DNA from: Adiantum capillus-veneris
Taxonomy: Eukaryota > Streptophyta > Polypodiopsida > Polypodiales > Pteridaceae
DNA: 64,000 nucleotides
Assembly: GCA_014529385.2 (NCBI GenBank)
Contig: CM043943.1
Coordinates: 104,256,355-104,320,354 of the forward strand
Direction: 5' to 3'
The position numbers were made by a program, and so were the translations under genes. Of this stretch, positions 30,600-40,627 are shown one piece after another. The notes below the pieces were generated by a model. The model searched no databases, had not been told where the DNA came from, and saw only the letters and a program-made list of their open reading frames with translations. The stretch's first letter is position 1; each line of letters begins with the position of its first letter.

Positions 30600-32894
30600 C
30601 TCTCATCATCTACACATGTTGATATCAACCTTCCAACTCAGAAGAAGGAAAAATCCTTGACCGAATTCTGAGATGGAACTACCCAGTATCCTTCCACTGA
30701 ACCCGCTTCCATTTACCCTTTGGCCTGGATGGTGTCTAAGGAGTCCTAGCACCAGCATTCTCCTTCTGAATGAGTCTGTAAATGGCCTCCTGCTCAAGCT
30801 GATTCCACCTTTCTGTGGTCATCTCCATTTCATAAGGCGTGAGAGGATGATAGGTTTTGGTGTCGGGATCATAGAGCGTGCGTCTGCCTTTGGTGATCCT
30901 AGTTCTGGCCAGTTTATGACAATACGAAGCTGTATGGATCCATCCTTCTGGGAGAGGCTAATTGGTTTTGATCCAAGATTCAAAAAAAATCTCATCCATC
31001 TCTCTATACTGTGGTCCTAGGCTTGGTTTAGCCGTAATGTCCTTTTCAGGCAGTTTAGAGGACTCAACAGTGAGTTGCAACAGTTGGTTGGTGATCTTAG
31101 TGAGACCTCTTATTTGAATTTTCCATTGGCCCATACACAGTCTGATCCTCTGCATCTCCTCCTTCATCTCCTGGATATCATTCAGTTGGAGGGCGTCGTT
31201 GAACAGTGTTTGCCAAGTTTTCCATTCCACAATCGATCGCTCATACCAATCCTGAAGTTCATCAGTAATCTTGAAATATGTGAGCCGATCGACTGGTTCT
31301 AGATGTTGAGGGTAAAGTGTTGGAAAACATCTTGGCAACTTTGCCTCTCTTGCTAGTAAAGCATACAAGAGAAATGGGGAATCAGGCACAAATTCTAAGA
31401 AGTTAAGGACAGCCTGGTTCTCTTGCTGCATCATTTTACTGGTTACCCTAACCAGCTGAAACAGTTTTCGGAGAGCAGTTGCTTGTTCTCCCACTGACAT
31501 TCTAGTTTGAGGTCCCTTGCTGGTGGCAGTCTGGTCTTCAAGAATGGTCCGCACCCTTTGATCCAGAACTCCCCTAGCAATCTGCATTTGTACTAAGACC
31601 CCTTTCAATTGATTCCTGACATCCTTCATACATCTATATGTTGGCTTGTTTCCCAGCAGAAGCTCTAATTCCATAGCCAGAGAGTGATAATCTGCAGTAG
31701 ACTGTCGTTGCGAGTGTGGATTGGTTACTCTCTCTTCAGCAGTTAGTATCCACTCACACACCCTTTCCAACAGTTGTATTGTGCTGGGATGTGCAGGTAA
31801 TTGGCAAGCCTCTTGATCATGGAAAACAATTGACTTCCAATGCTCAACCATTTCCTTGGCTCCGACATACAATCTCTGAAAGTGTTCCAGATCATGTATA
31901 AGATCATCATCCTCCAAATACCGCCTGGTTATAGGAGCCGGCTGATGTCTCAATCTCTTGTTCAACGTGATGAGCTATAATGAATGTTGCTCATCACCTG
32001 TTGGTCCCTCAATCACAGCTTTGCTTTTCCCTTTAACATCCCTGCTTTGTTGTGACTGGTGTGCCGGTGGACTCCCAGTGTTGTTGGGTTGTTGCTCTTG
32101 TGGCTATTGATTGCTCGACCTCTACCCTTCATGCTAGTCTGCCTGTGATTGATTTCCTCCAGTTGACCCTGTACCACCAGTACCAGGTCCTGGAGGTGGA
32201 GATGGAGGAGAGGCATCATCATCATCATCATTATGCCCTTCGTCTAGTTCATCCTCCTCCTTCTCTGCTTCTTCTTCCTTATCCTCATCTTCTTCAATGG
32301 TAGTATGTTGTTCAATGTAATCAAGGATAGCTTGATTTGTCAGAGCACTATTATATTCAGCAACTTTATCCTGTAAATCACTCTGCATTGTCTCCATAAG
32401 AGACTGCAAGTTTTCCATATCAAAAATAGCATTGCCTGATGGATTCAAGATCTCAGCCACGTTATTGTAGATATATCTTTCTATTAGGGTGGTCTTTAGA
32501 GCATTGTGGCGGAGCTGTAAAGAGTTGAACTCAAAGCGATTCATCCTTAACATGGTTCAAACCTATCAGCAACTCGTTGTGGTTCAGTCTTTTCAGACTC
32601 TACCTTGGCTAGCTTACTTTGTAACTGCTGAATGGTCCTGTCTGAGTGAGCTTCAAGGAGAGTGTGGCGCAAGTTCTGGGATGCTCTCGCTTGCTCCAGC
32701 TTTTCAATCTGCTCCTCAGCCTCCCTCAATTCAGCTTTTACCTTGATTATTTCATCGTTTGACCCTGTAGCATCCAGCATTTGTCCCATACAATTGACAA
32801 TAGTATTCCATGATGACTGAATGAGTATTGAACATCCATCACTAACTGGTTCTGGGTCAGAATCAGTTGGCTCATAGACTGTGACAGGAGCCAT
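30600..32894 (-). pseudogene. E- accessory ORF3 (fuller copy)
   Basis: Three open pieces follow one another. 32894-32547 starts MAPVTVYEPTDSDPE and has a coiled coil (ELREAEEQIEKLEQARASQN, LQSKLAKVESEK). 32553-32134 (RFEFNSLQLRHNALK) has an acidic run (EEDEDKEEEAEKEEDELDE) and a Pro/Gly-rich PSPPPGPGTGGTG linker. 31965-30958 (MNKRLRHQPAPITRRYLEDDD) matches E+ ORF3 almost residue for residue and ends in a TAG; the homology continues in another frame to about 30600. Predicted as a soluble coiled-coil accessory protein of about 700 residues. Function unknown. Confidence 0.7.
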
Positions 32895-33435
32895 ATAAGG
32901 TAAGGCAGCATAATCAGATTTCTACAACAGGAGAAGTCCCTTGAGTGGATGAGTTTGCAGCTGCTGTAACCTGTCTTTCTTGGTCAGGTGCAGGGCTTCT
33001 TCATTAAATGGAATGGAGACTCGGACCAGTGTATTTGGAGACGCTGGGCCTTTGACCTTATCAACCTGGTCTACTGATTTCTCAGGACTAGCTTTTTCTG
33101 TCTGATCTTGGCCAGTACTGGTGGTTACTCAAATCTGGACTTTTGGCTGGTTGATTCCACCAGTGGTCTAGTAAGTTTGTTGTTCAGCCTAGCTAATTGG
33201 AGTCTTGTTACTAGACACTATCTTGACTTGACTTTCCAGTTGCTTTAGGAGAGCACTGCTCTTGATCAGTGTCGTCCTTGGCTTCTTTGAACTGGCTTCT
33301 TTGAACAGCCAGGTTCATCTTGTTTAGCCTTCCTTTTCAGTCCAGTAGGAGTGGACTAACTTTCTGTTTCTTCCTCATCCGATGACAAGTCAATATTTTT
33401 GGATACTGGAAATTGCTTCTAACTCCAAGCCATTC
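32895..33435 (-). other. Spacer between E- ORF2 and ORF3
   Basis: Broken frames rich in Ser, Thr and Lys with several stops. It could be the degraded C-terminus of ORF2 or an intergenic spacer. No recognisable motif. Confidence 0.4.
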
Positions 33436-34112
33436 TCACCTGATCATGAGAGTCTGGAGCAGTTGCCAGTACAAAAATTGCCAAACATACCAAGCCTTGA
33501 ATACACTCTGAGATTTCAGCTTGGCAGTTTTCTGAAGCACATTGTGCGACAATATCTGGTAGAGGTTGATAGAGACTTTGGAATCCAGTCTTTTTGCCAA
33601 CAGCATGGCAAAAAGCTTCTCTGACACATATTCTTTAGACTCACAGCTTCGGCCACAAATCGATAGGCAGTGGGAGCTTCCAGTCCTGCGACTGGAATCC
33701 CTTGTGCACTGGCTTTCCTTTTCCTCCTAGCAACATCATCCTCCTTCAAAGCGGCAATGATCTGCTCCGCAGTCGCCACAGATGGCTTGGGCCCGTTTGG
33801 CATACGAAATGCAAAAGCAATGCTTTCTAGTGTGACAGACGCTTTCTGGCCATAAATCATAGCATTGCCATCTTCAGCATTGAAAGAGTCCAAGACTTGC
33901 ATGATGATGGCTATGTCAAACTCAATCCTTGTGGCTTGCAGAACCACACGCAAGTCCCACAGTTGGAGTAGAGTCATAGCTTGCTCAGTAAACACATAAC
34001 GCTGAATTCTGTTGTACCGAATGAGTGGAACAGTTGACTTTGTAGCGATGATAAGAGTTTGGGTTTCGTTGATAGTGTCCTGCATCTTTTCTGACAGTTT
34101 CCTCCTACCCAT
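33436..34112 (-). pseudogene. E- accessory ORF2
   Basis: Starts MGRRKLSEKMQDTINETQ at 34112. It contains RYNRIQRYVFTEQAMTLLQLWDL, FDIAIIMQVLDSF and the segment AEQIIAALKEDDVARRKRK followed by AYRFVAEAVSLKN. A frameshift near 33625 leads into MSEKLFAMLLAKRLDSK to 33436. Element G keeps a diverged version at 49906-50100 (MVAQHLSKIKEDVAKRNKG, RFVAHVVCLKK). The protein looks helical and has no enzyme motif I can name. ORF2 is missing from E+ through a roughly 2-kb deletion. Confidence 0.65.
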
Positions 34113-34339
34113 ACACCGTGAAGATAATGAAGCAGGTGAAGAAGAAGAGACTTACTTGATTCTTTGAAGACGTACCCAGGTGTGGCTGGAAAACTTAGAT
34201 GACAATACATTGTCTCCTCATAGGATGAAGTTTGCGGCTGCAATGAAGATACTTCAGAGCTCGGCGATGGCGAATGGACAACAGGAGGTAATCGTCGCGC
34301 AGGGGATTTGCAAGGAAAAATGCCGACTCGCCTGACTGT

Positions 34340-34625
34340 TATACGCGTTCACACCATAAAAGCTCCAGCACTTACCGTTCCGCAAAAGTTTTTAAGTTCT
34401 GGAAACTTTCCTCACACTCAACAGTCCAATTGAACTTGCTGGTTTTCTTTGTGAGCTCATACAGTGGTAAAGCTTGGGAGGCAAATTTATGCACAAACCT
34501 TCTGGAAAAGTTGATATATCTCAAGAAAGAACTTAACTCAGATGCATTCCTGGGTGCCTTGGCCTGCTGAACACACTAAATCTTGTCGTTGGCCATTTCT
34601 ATTCCATTGTGGGATACTACATGTC
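34340..34625 (-). pseudogene. E- RT connection / RNase H remnant
   Basis: The minus strand gives HVVSHNGIEMANDKI, then AKAPRNASELSSFL and INFSRRFVHKFASQALPLYELTKKTSKFN-like sequence ending in ESFQNLK (positions approximate). It matches E+ 25840-26070. It joins the first half of RT at about 34622 across one deletion and the pre-ORF2 region at about 34390 across another. Confidence 0.75.
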
Positions 34626-35054
34626 ATTGTTGTACATCTCATATCTTGCAATCTCATCAAGCAACATATATGTGAAACGCAATGGAAATGGATCCTTGAT
34701 GGTTTGAGCATTAAGTTTCATATAATCTACACATACTCTCAACTTCCCATTCTTTTTGGGAACAACTATAATAGGAAACAACCAATCACTACTGGCTACT
34801 TCAGTGATGAACCCAGCTTTGAGAAGGTTGTCAATCTCTTCCTTGACCTCCTTAGCATAATTGGGATTCATTCGGTACCACTGCAGTCTTACTGACTTGG
34901 CATCTGGCTTCAGTGGTATTCTGTGCTGGCAGACTTTTGGATCCATCCCTTTCAGATCAGTGTGTTCCCAGGCAAAAACATCTTTGTAATGCTGGAACAT
35001 TTTGCGTGCTTTCTTCTTCATTGTTGGGTTGAGATGTTTGTCAACTTTGATCAT
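34617..35054 (-). pseudogene. E- reverse transcriptase, first half
   Basis: Open for 145 codons: YKDVFAWEHTDLKGMDP, HRIPLKPDAKSVRLQWYRMNPNY, WLFPIIVVPKKNGKLRVCVDYMKLN and LLDEIARYEMYN. It stops just before the DGYSGYNQ motif, where a deletion removes the catalytic palm. Confidence 0.85.
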
Positions 35055-35081
35055 CCTTGGGTTGTCTTCAGAGCCTAGATT

Positions 35082-35990
35082 CTATTCTTCGATCTCTTGG
35101 TCATCTGGGAGTAACCAGTTAGGCCCGCCACCTTTTCTCTTGGTTGACTCTTCAGCGTAATCCCAAGATGGCCCTTTGAATTCCAAATCACTATTCTGAT
35201 TTGCCGTGTCCTCCCCCGAATGTGCTGGCTCATCTGGCGTACTGGATTCAATTGATCCTTCCAGCCTTCCAGTTAACTGAATTGATCGTTCTCCTGAGTT
35301 GAGATCAGTAAACTGGTCTGGAAACTGCTTCTTCTGTTTGTCAGCTTCCTCCTTGTTCAGTAGAACTGCATTGAGATCAATTTCTGCTAAGGGAAAAGTA
35401 TTTAGAGCTGCTAACATCCTTTCAATCTTCTTGATCTTATACTTCTGGCATAATTCTTTAGGTCTCAGCTCCTTTCTACAGCTTCTAGTATTGTTTGTCT
35501 GAATCTGGATTCTACCACTGGCCCCTTGTAGAGTCAGAGTTTGATTGGCATACTCCTGAACAGCTTGTGCCGTTCGCAACCATGGGCGCCCTAGTAGCAT
35601 TCCATATGCGCCTTGCACATCGAGAACTAGAAAAATGGTCTTGAACTTCTCCTTGCCCACTCGTATCAGCAGATTTTCGATCATACTAGTAGCTTGCACA
35701 ACTCGATGATCTGTTATCCGCACTTTGAAAGGTGTTGGATTCAAATTATTAATGCCCATCCTCTGCTGAAGATGTACTCCCATGATGTTCACTCCTACTC
35801 CTCCATCCAAGATGACACTCGAAAGTGGTTCCCATTGTTTCCGAACTTTGTAATCTATCTGAATTAGCGGCACTTCATCATCTCGGACAGTCGTCAAGTC
35901 AACTATCCTAGCCTCCGCCTCAGCCTTCCTTCGCTGTCTGATGAATTTTGTTGCTTCAGGCAAAGTTCTTCTGATGTCTTCCAACTCCAC
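35082..35990 (-). CDS. E- protease region (302-residue open frame)
   Basis: Retropepsin-like aspartic protease with active site VILDGGVGVNIMG (residues about 58-70; LDGG instead of the chromovirus FDPGS), the flap region, and the C-terminal GAYGMLLGRPWLRTAQ near 127-142. A long acidic linker towards RT follows (PDEPAHSGEDTANQN). The N-terminal ATG is probably internal to a gag-pol polyprotein. No stop interrupts this part. It would cleave the polyprotein in the particle. Confidence 0.78.
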   Translation of the reverse strand: MELEDIRRTLPEATKFIRQRRKAEAEARIVDLTTVRDDEVPLIQIDYKVRKQWEPLSSVILDGGVGVNIMGVHLQQRMGINNLNPTPFKVRITDHRVVQATSMIENLLIRVGKEKFKTIFLVLDVQGAYGMLLGRPWLRTAQAVQEYANQTLTLQGASGRIQIQTNNTRSCRKELRPKELCQKYKIKKIERMLAALNTFPLAEIDLNAVLLNKEEADKQKKQFPDQFTDLNSGERSIQLTGRLEGSIESSTPDEPAHSGEDTANQNSDLEFKGPSWDYAEESTKRKGGGPNWLLPDDQEIEE

Positions 35991-36235
35991 AGTGAGTTTC
36001 TCGATTCTATCACAGATTTTGACATGAATTTCCTCTTTCTCCTAGTCAGAATGGTTGTCGGAGCTTGAAGAACTGGTAATATCTTCACAATGACATTCCT
36101 TCATTGTAGCGCTTTCAGCTCCTCTATCAACCCCCAACTCTTCAATCATCCTTGTACTGCAACCAGCATGGTCTCAGGTATGCCGGGCTTTGACTGATCT
36201 ATTTCAGTAGATTGGGCTGGTATCTTTTAAATGAC

Positions 36236-37987
36236 TCATGCTTCAGAACTTTCTGGCTGCTCTGGCAGCTTCTTGGCTAAATCCTCTGTGATTTTCGCCG
36301 CTAGTTCTCTTTGCTCCTGCCATTCATCAACCACCTTCTCTTTACCCTTGGCCTTCCATACCTCTCTCTGTTGAGCCCATTTTCTGCTTCCAGTAGTGAC
36401 TGGTTTTTCTGGAATCTCTGGGATTTCATCAATCACTACTCCTTTGCTTCGTGTAACTGCCCGTACTGGAACTCGCTCTGGTACCTTCTCCGCAGTAGCC
36501 GCAGTCCCAGGTGTCTCTAAACATTGAGCCGTAAAATGCCCATACTTTCCACAAGTATAGCAATTCAAACTTCGGCTCTGGTAGTTACCACTTCCTCGGC
36601 CCTGGCCAGTGCCTGCTTGGTATCTGCCGCGCCCTGGACCAGTACCACTGGTACCTGGTTTCTCCTCCTGAGAAGCATTGGCAGTTTCCACTCTTACTGG
36701 TTTGGCATTGGTATATGCCACTACTGACAAGTCTTTGCCCTTTTTGAAATGATGAATCCTAATGCCACAATTATTCCATAAATGGCCATAGGCTTTACAG
36801 TAAGTACATTGTGGGCACTCGTTGGAAACATGGTCCTTAGATTTACATTTTGAACACCAAGTCTCCATTCTTCTCACTGGTTGTCTGGTCTGGCTAATCT
36901 CAGCAATTTGCCGAGTCATCTCTTCAATCTTCTTAGCCCAAGACCCCTTTTTAGGCTTATCCTTGGTCTTCTCATTGGAGCTACTCTCAGAACTACTGGA
37001 AACTTCGCTTGAATCATAGTTGTCACTAGAAGAACTGCTACTACTGGACCTCCTCTTCTTATGACCTTTTTCCTTCTTAGCCTGTTGTTTTAGCTGCAGG
37101 GCTCACTGCACCAAATCATTGAATTTCTTCATCGATGCTGGCACCTCCTACTCTCTAAGCTTCTTGCTGCGAAAGCCATTCAAGAACCATGCTCGCAATC
37201 GCTTCTCTGATGGTGGTTCCTGCAGTTGCCTTGTCAGCTCCTTAATTTTTTCAACATAGCTTCGGACTAATAATTTCCTCTGCTTAATCTTATCCAGTTC
37301 ACAAAAAATATCCTCATCACCTCTATTGTTGGAATATTCCAGTCTGAAGGCTTTAAGGAGTTTATTATAGGATCGAAGCTGGCAAGCCGGGTAATGATAG
37401 TACCACTTTCTCGCGGTGTCCTTCAGCGTTTGTGGAAAGTATTCACCCCACTCATCCTCATCAATATTTTTCAGCTATGCATACTGCTCAAAATCTTGGA
37501 TGTGAACATCCGGATCATCCTTCTTGCTACCTTTGAATACTGGAAAAGAGATTTTCAAAAAGGATGTGTAATCATGACGATCACTGTTCGTCCCTCCGCT
37601 TCTCATCTTAGAGTCTGAACGTCGCTTTGGAGTTTTCTTACAATTTTTGGTATCTGCATCCCAATTAATATCTGCTTCTGTCTCTGTCTCTGTGTCCTCC
37701 CTGGCCTGTCTACTGGAAGTATGGCGACTGCTTTTACTGCCTTTGGTGCCCTCGTCTCCCTGCCTAGACCGAGAACTTTTAGCCTTGCGTGCTTCCCTTT
37801 CTGTCCGTCTGCGTCTTGACTGATTGGAATGATGTGAGTCCTTCTTCTCATCAGCTTGACTGTGCTTCTCCTGAGCCTCAGTGTCAGTCACCAGCTCATG
37901 CTTGGGGTCAGAGTCTCTTTCTGACTCTTCAGGAATAGGGTCAACACGGTAGGTTGGTTTCCGGCCACGACTAGTTTTGGGTGTCAT
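36236..37987 (-). pseudogene. E- gag with three zinc knuckles
   Basis: ATG at 37987 (MTPKTSRGRKPTYRVDPIPEE), a basic Ser/Arg-rich N-terminus (SRRRRTEREARKAKSSRSR), then PVFKGSKKDDPDVHIQDFEQYA and a TAG at 37475-37477. In the same frame the gag core continues (YFPQTLKDTARKWYYHYPAS, INELTRQLQEPPSEKRLRAW-like) with further stops near 37150 and 37110. From 36919 it is open again, with three CCHC knuckles: CSKCKSKDHVSNEC, CTYCKAYGHLWNNC and CYTCGKYGHFTAQC. Plant gypsy gags mostly have one or two knuckles. It forms the capsid and binds RNA. Confidence 0.82.
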
Positions 37988-38106
37988 TACCGCAGCTGAG
38001 AACTTTCAACTGGGAGATGAGTTTGCTAGTCAAAAAACAACAGCTCTAGCCACCGTGATCACCAAGATGGAATTGGAGCTGATCTCTTTTAGATAGCTGA
38101 TTCCAG
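37988..38106 (-). other. E- leader and primer site
   Basis: Untranslated leader from the LTR to the gag ATG. The minus strand begins ctggaatcagctatctaaaag next to the LTR, the presumed primer site. Confidence 0.65.
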
Positions 38107-38582
38107 TGTTAGAAGTTTACAGCTACTGGTGATGTATTAGTTCAAACAGTAGATTGGACAAGGGAATAGAAACTGAACTGGAATACATCTACTGGAATGA
38201 GAACTAGACTAAAGTACTGAGAATGATATATAGATTTAGATTCAGATTCAGATTCAGATTCAGACTCAGAGAGAATGAGTACAAAGTATGTATGACTGGA
38301 ATATACATTACTGCTATAATTGGGATTACAGATGGAAGATTACAATGAAGATGATGTAGCTCAAGAACAACTTAGGATTATGGATCAAAAGCTTAACAGA
38401 GGTACAGCTGACAAATGACTCAATTCATGCCATAACTTATGCCAACCCCATTACAATGTAATGGATCCTATTTATATGCTTTGGGAATTACTGTGGTAAC
38501 TACCGTGGTGATTACTCATTGCTCCAGTGTGCGTCACTCAGAAGCCGGTTCCCACACAGTGAGACTGTCTCAACCATCTACA
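38107..38582 (-). repeat. 5' LTR of E- (476 bp)
   Basis: Plus reading tgttagaagt to ccatctaca. It aligns end to end with the reverse complement of 29983-30446. It differs by many substitutions and an expanded agattc hexamer array near 38238-38268. Confidence 0.85.
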
Positions 38583-38812
38583 CAATAGCCTCCATTAAAA
38601 GAAATAGCCTCCATTAAAATTTTTGATTCATCGACCTGATCTGTGGCGTATGACCCTTACAAGCACGATCACTATGGATAGAGGACCTCCTCTCTTTTGT
38701 TGCTCGTATCTCTGCTTCGTGGAAACGGAGTAGGGTGTCGTTAATGGAACTTGAGAATAAGGAAGGCCATCTATCGAGTCGTCCCAATCTTCTCAAGGTT
38801 GGGGACCTCACA
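38583..38812 (+). repeat. 5' LTR of X, second part
   Basis: Matches 44620-44826: cgatcactatggatagaggac, tcgtggaaacggagtagg, cttgagaataaggaag, ggttggggacctcaca. At its left edge a 17-base segment aatagcctccattaaaa is present twice with period 19 (38584 and 38603), against one copy in the other LTR. Confidence 0.78.
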
Positions 38813-38814
38813 AT

Positions 38815-38827
38815 CGGGTATCAGGGC
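38815..38827 (+). other. Primer-binding site of X
   Basis: cgggtatcagggc, a degenerate match to TGGTATCAGAGC, directly after the LTR end CA at 38812. Confidence 0.6.
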
Positions 38828-39319
38828 TTAGGTTAAAAAGATTTTATTGGCTACTTCAAGCTTTCTTGTGTGTATGGGTTTCTATACCCATTATCCGACT
38901 CATAAAGATATTACACTATGTTGATTGATGTGTATCATCGTTATGGTTGAAACCTCTACTATGTTTTCTCATAGAGAGATCTTTTATAGACCCCTATATG
39001 ACATTTTGATGACTTTATGAATAGAATATTGAGTTTTTTTTCTTCAAAAAAAGTTGTATGACTGGATAAGTCATGAATTTTTGGTGGATTGGCTAAGCCA
39101 TGACTGGTTAAGTCATATCATTGTGGTAGTCATAACTAGTTAAGTCATGTGATTGAGTTTTGATGGACTGGATAAGTCATGACTGGTTAAGTCATGTGAC
39201 TGAGTTTTGATGGACTCAATAAGTCAAGATTGGTTAAGTCATGTGATTGAGTTTTAATGAATCGGATAAATAATGATTGGTTAAGTCATACAATTGAGCT
39301 TTTACTGGACTGGATAAGT
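38828..39319 (+). other. X leader with a 47-bp tandem array
   Basis: Untranslated leader. From about 39050 to 39319 the motif tgagttttgatgga with ggataagtcatgactggttaagtcatg recurs. The tgag positions are 39154, 39201, 39248 and 39295, an exact 47-bp period. The aagtcat/atgact elements make each unit partly palindromic. Confidence 0.75.
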
Positions 39320-39658
39320 ACTCAAGGAAATATTCAAATCACTTCTACGTTGAAAAACCCTCAAAACGATGCTATTTACATGGAAATTGAAGAAAAGAAA
39401 TTGCTACTCAAACAAATGCAACCACCTTCTTTTAAAGGAGTGAGTGTTGATATTGAGAAAGATGCAGAAGTATGGACTGAAGCTATGGATGATTACTTCT
39501 CTACTGCAAGGACCACACCTACAAATCAAGCAATGCTAGGGATGTTTTGTCTCTCAGGGAAAGCAAAATTATGGTGGAAACAACATTGGTATGACATGGA
39601 AGTGTTGGAGAACTCTCAGAGTTGGTGGAAAATCAAACAAGTGTTGGAGAACTCTCAG
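39320..39658 (+). pseudogene. X gag fragment
   Basis: The open stretch contains FKGVSVDIEKDAEVWTEAMDDYF, AMLGMFCLSGKAKLWWKQHWYDM and SWWKIKQVL, the retrotransposon gag core. A 19-base direct repeat agtgttggagaactctcag lies at about 39600 and 39640. Right after the second copy the sequence becomes the antisense of element F RT. The end of the 39257-39682 open frame is therefore F sequence read on the wrong strand. Confidence 0.75.
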
Positions 39659-39659
39659 A

Positions 39660-40609
39660 TTAATGTGACGTTGATGCAGTAATGGATCAATACCTTTTAC
39701 ATCTACATAATCCCATGCAAAAACATCTTTGTATTCCAACAATAACTGCCATAAGTCTTGTAGGAATTCCCCATCCACATAAATGCTAACCTTGACCATC
39801 CTTGGTTCTTCTTCAGTCCCTAAATTCAATTCTTTTAGTTCATCCTGCTGAACCCTTTTAGATCCTCCAAATCTTTTGTTGTAAATTTTCTCCACCATAT
39901 CTCTGGCATCCTTCTCCTCCTGCTGAACTTCCCTTTTGACACTAGTTGATAGACTCTGATCCATCAGTTTTAGTATGTCGGAACCCTGAATTTCCTGTCC
40001 CGTGACAGGTTCATCAAAAAGCTCCTCTGTTTCCTGATCCTTCTGCAAAATTCCCTCAATATCAACTTCAAAAATAGGTATGACCGTCGGATTAGCCTGC
40101 AAAAAGGCTTCCTCCTCATCATCCTCTACTTCTTCAGCAAGACTGATTGATTGAGCAAACAAGGGTCTTTCTTTTCCAGGAATGTACTTTCTTCCCAACA
40201 TAGGTATGCTGATTATCTGTTTCCCTTTGGTAAGCACCACCTGATTCTCACCCCAATCCTGTTTCACCTTGGCTAACCTAAACCAAGGTCTTCCCAACAA
40301 CATCTCATAGGATGCATCACCTTCCTTCATTCTGAGAACAACAAAATCAACTTGAAATTGCATCCCTGCAATCTGAATAGAAGAGTTCCTTAAAATTCCA
40401 ATTGGCTGAACCCTCCTTTGATCATCCATTTTCACTTGGAAAGGTGTTGGATCCAATCTCCCTAAGCCCGTTGTGAGATAAACTGACTCAGGTAAGATAT
40501 TGACACCAGATCCTCCATCCAGCAATACTTCCTCAAATATCCTGTCCTGTAAAGTCACCTTGATAACTGGAATCATGAAATCCACATCAGAAGGATGAAT
40601 GCTATTCAC
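39660..40609 (-). CDS. F protease and start of RT
   Basis: Open frame. Protease active site VLLDGGSGVNILPES (residues about 27-41), ASYEMLLGRPWFRLAKV near 98-114, an acidic linker (EEVEDDEEEAF), then the RT entry region LLLEYKDVFAWDYVDVKGIDPLL. Homology ends at HQRHINL. The last ~28 residues of the open frame are X gag DNA read in antisense. The frame is otherwise uninterrupted. Confidence 0.78.
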
Positions 40610-40627
40610 CCCAGGCTCCTCTTTCTG

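Larger units (their letters stand above)
30479..38582 (-). mobile_element. Gypsy element E-, inverted partner of E+ with internal deletions
   Basis: Minus-strand order: 5' LTR 38107-38582, leader, gag, protease, first half of RT, a short RT-connection/RNase H remnant, ORF2, ORF3, partial 3' UTR. Most of RT, RNase H and all of integrase are deleted. The 3' UTR stops about 25 bases short of where the polypurine tract should be and joins the leader of the inverted LTR. Confidence 0.8.

Noticed and set aside
39257-39682. Single 141-codon gag ORF
   Set aside because: The first residues come from the 47-bp array and the last (INVTLMQ) are antisense F RT; only about 39320-39658 is X gag.
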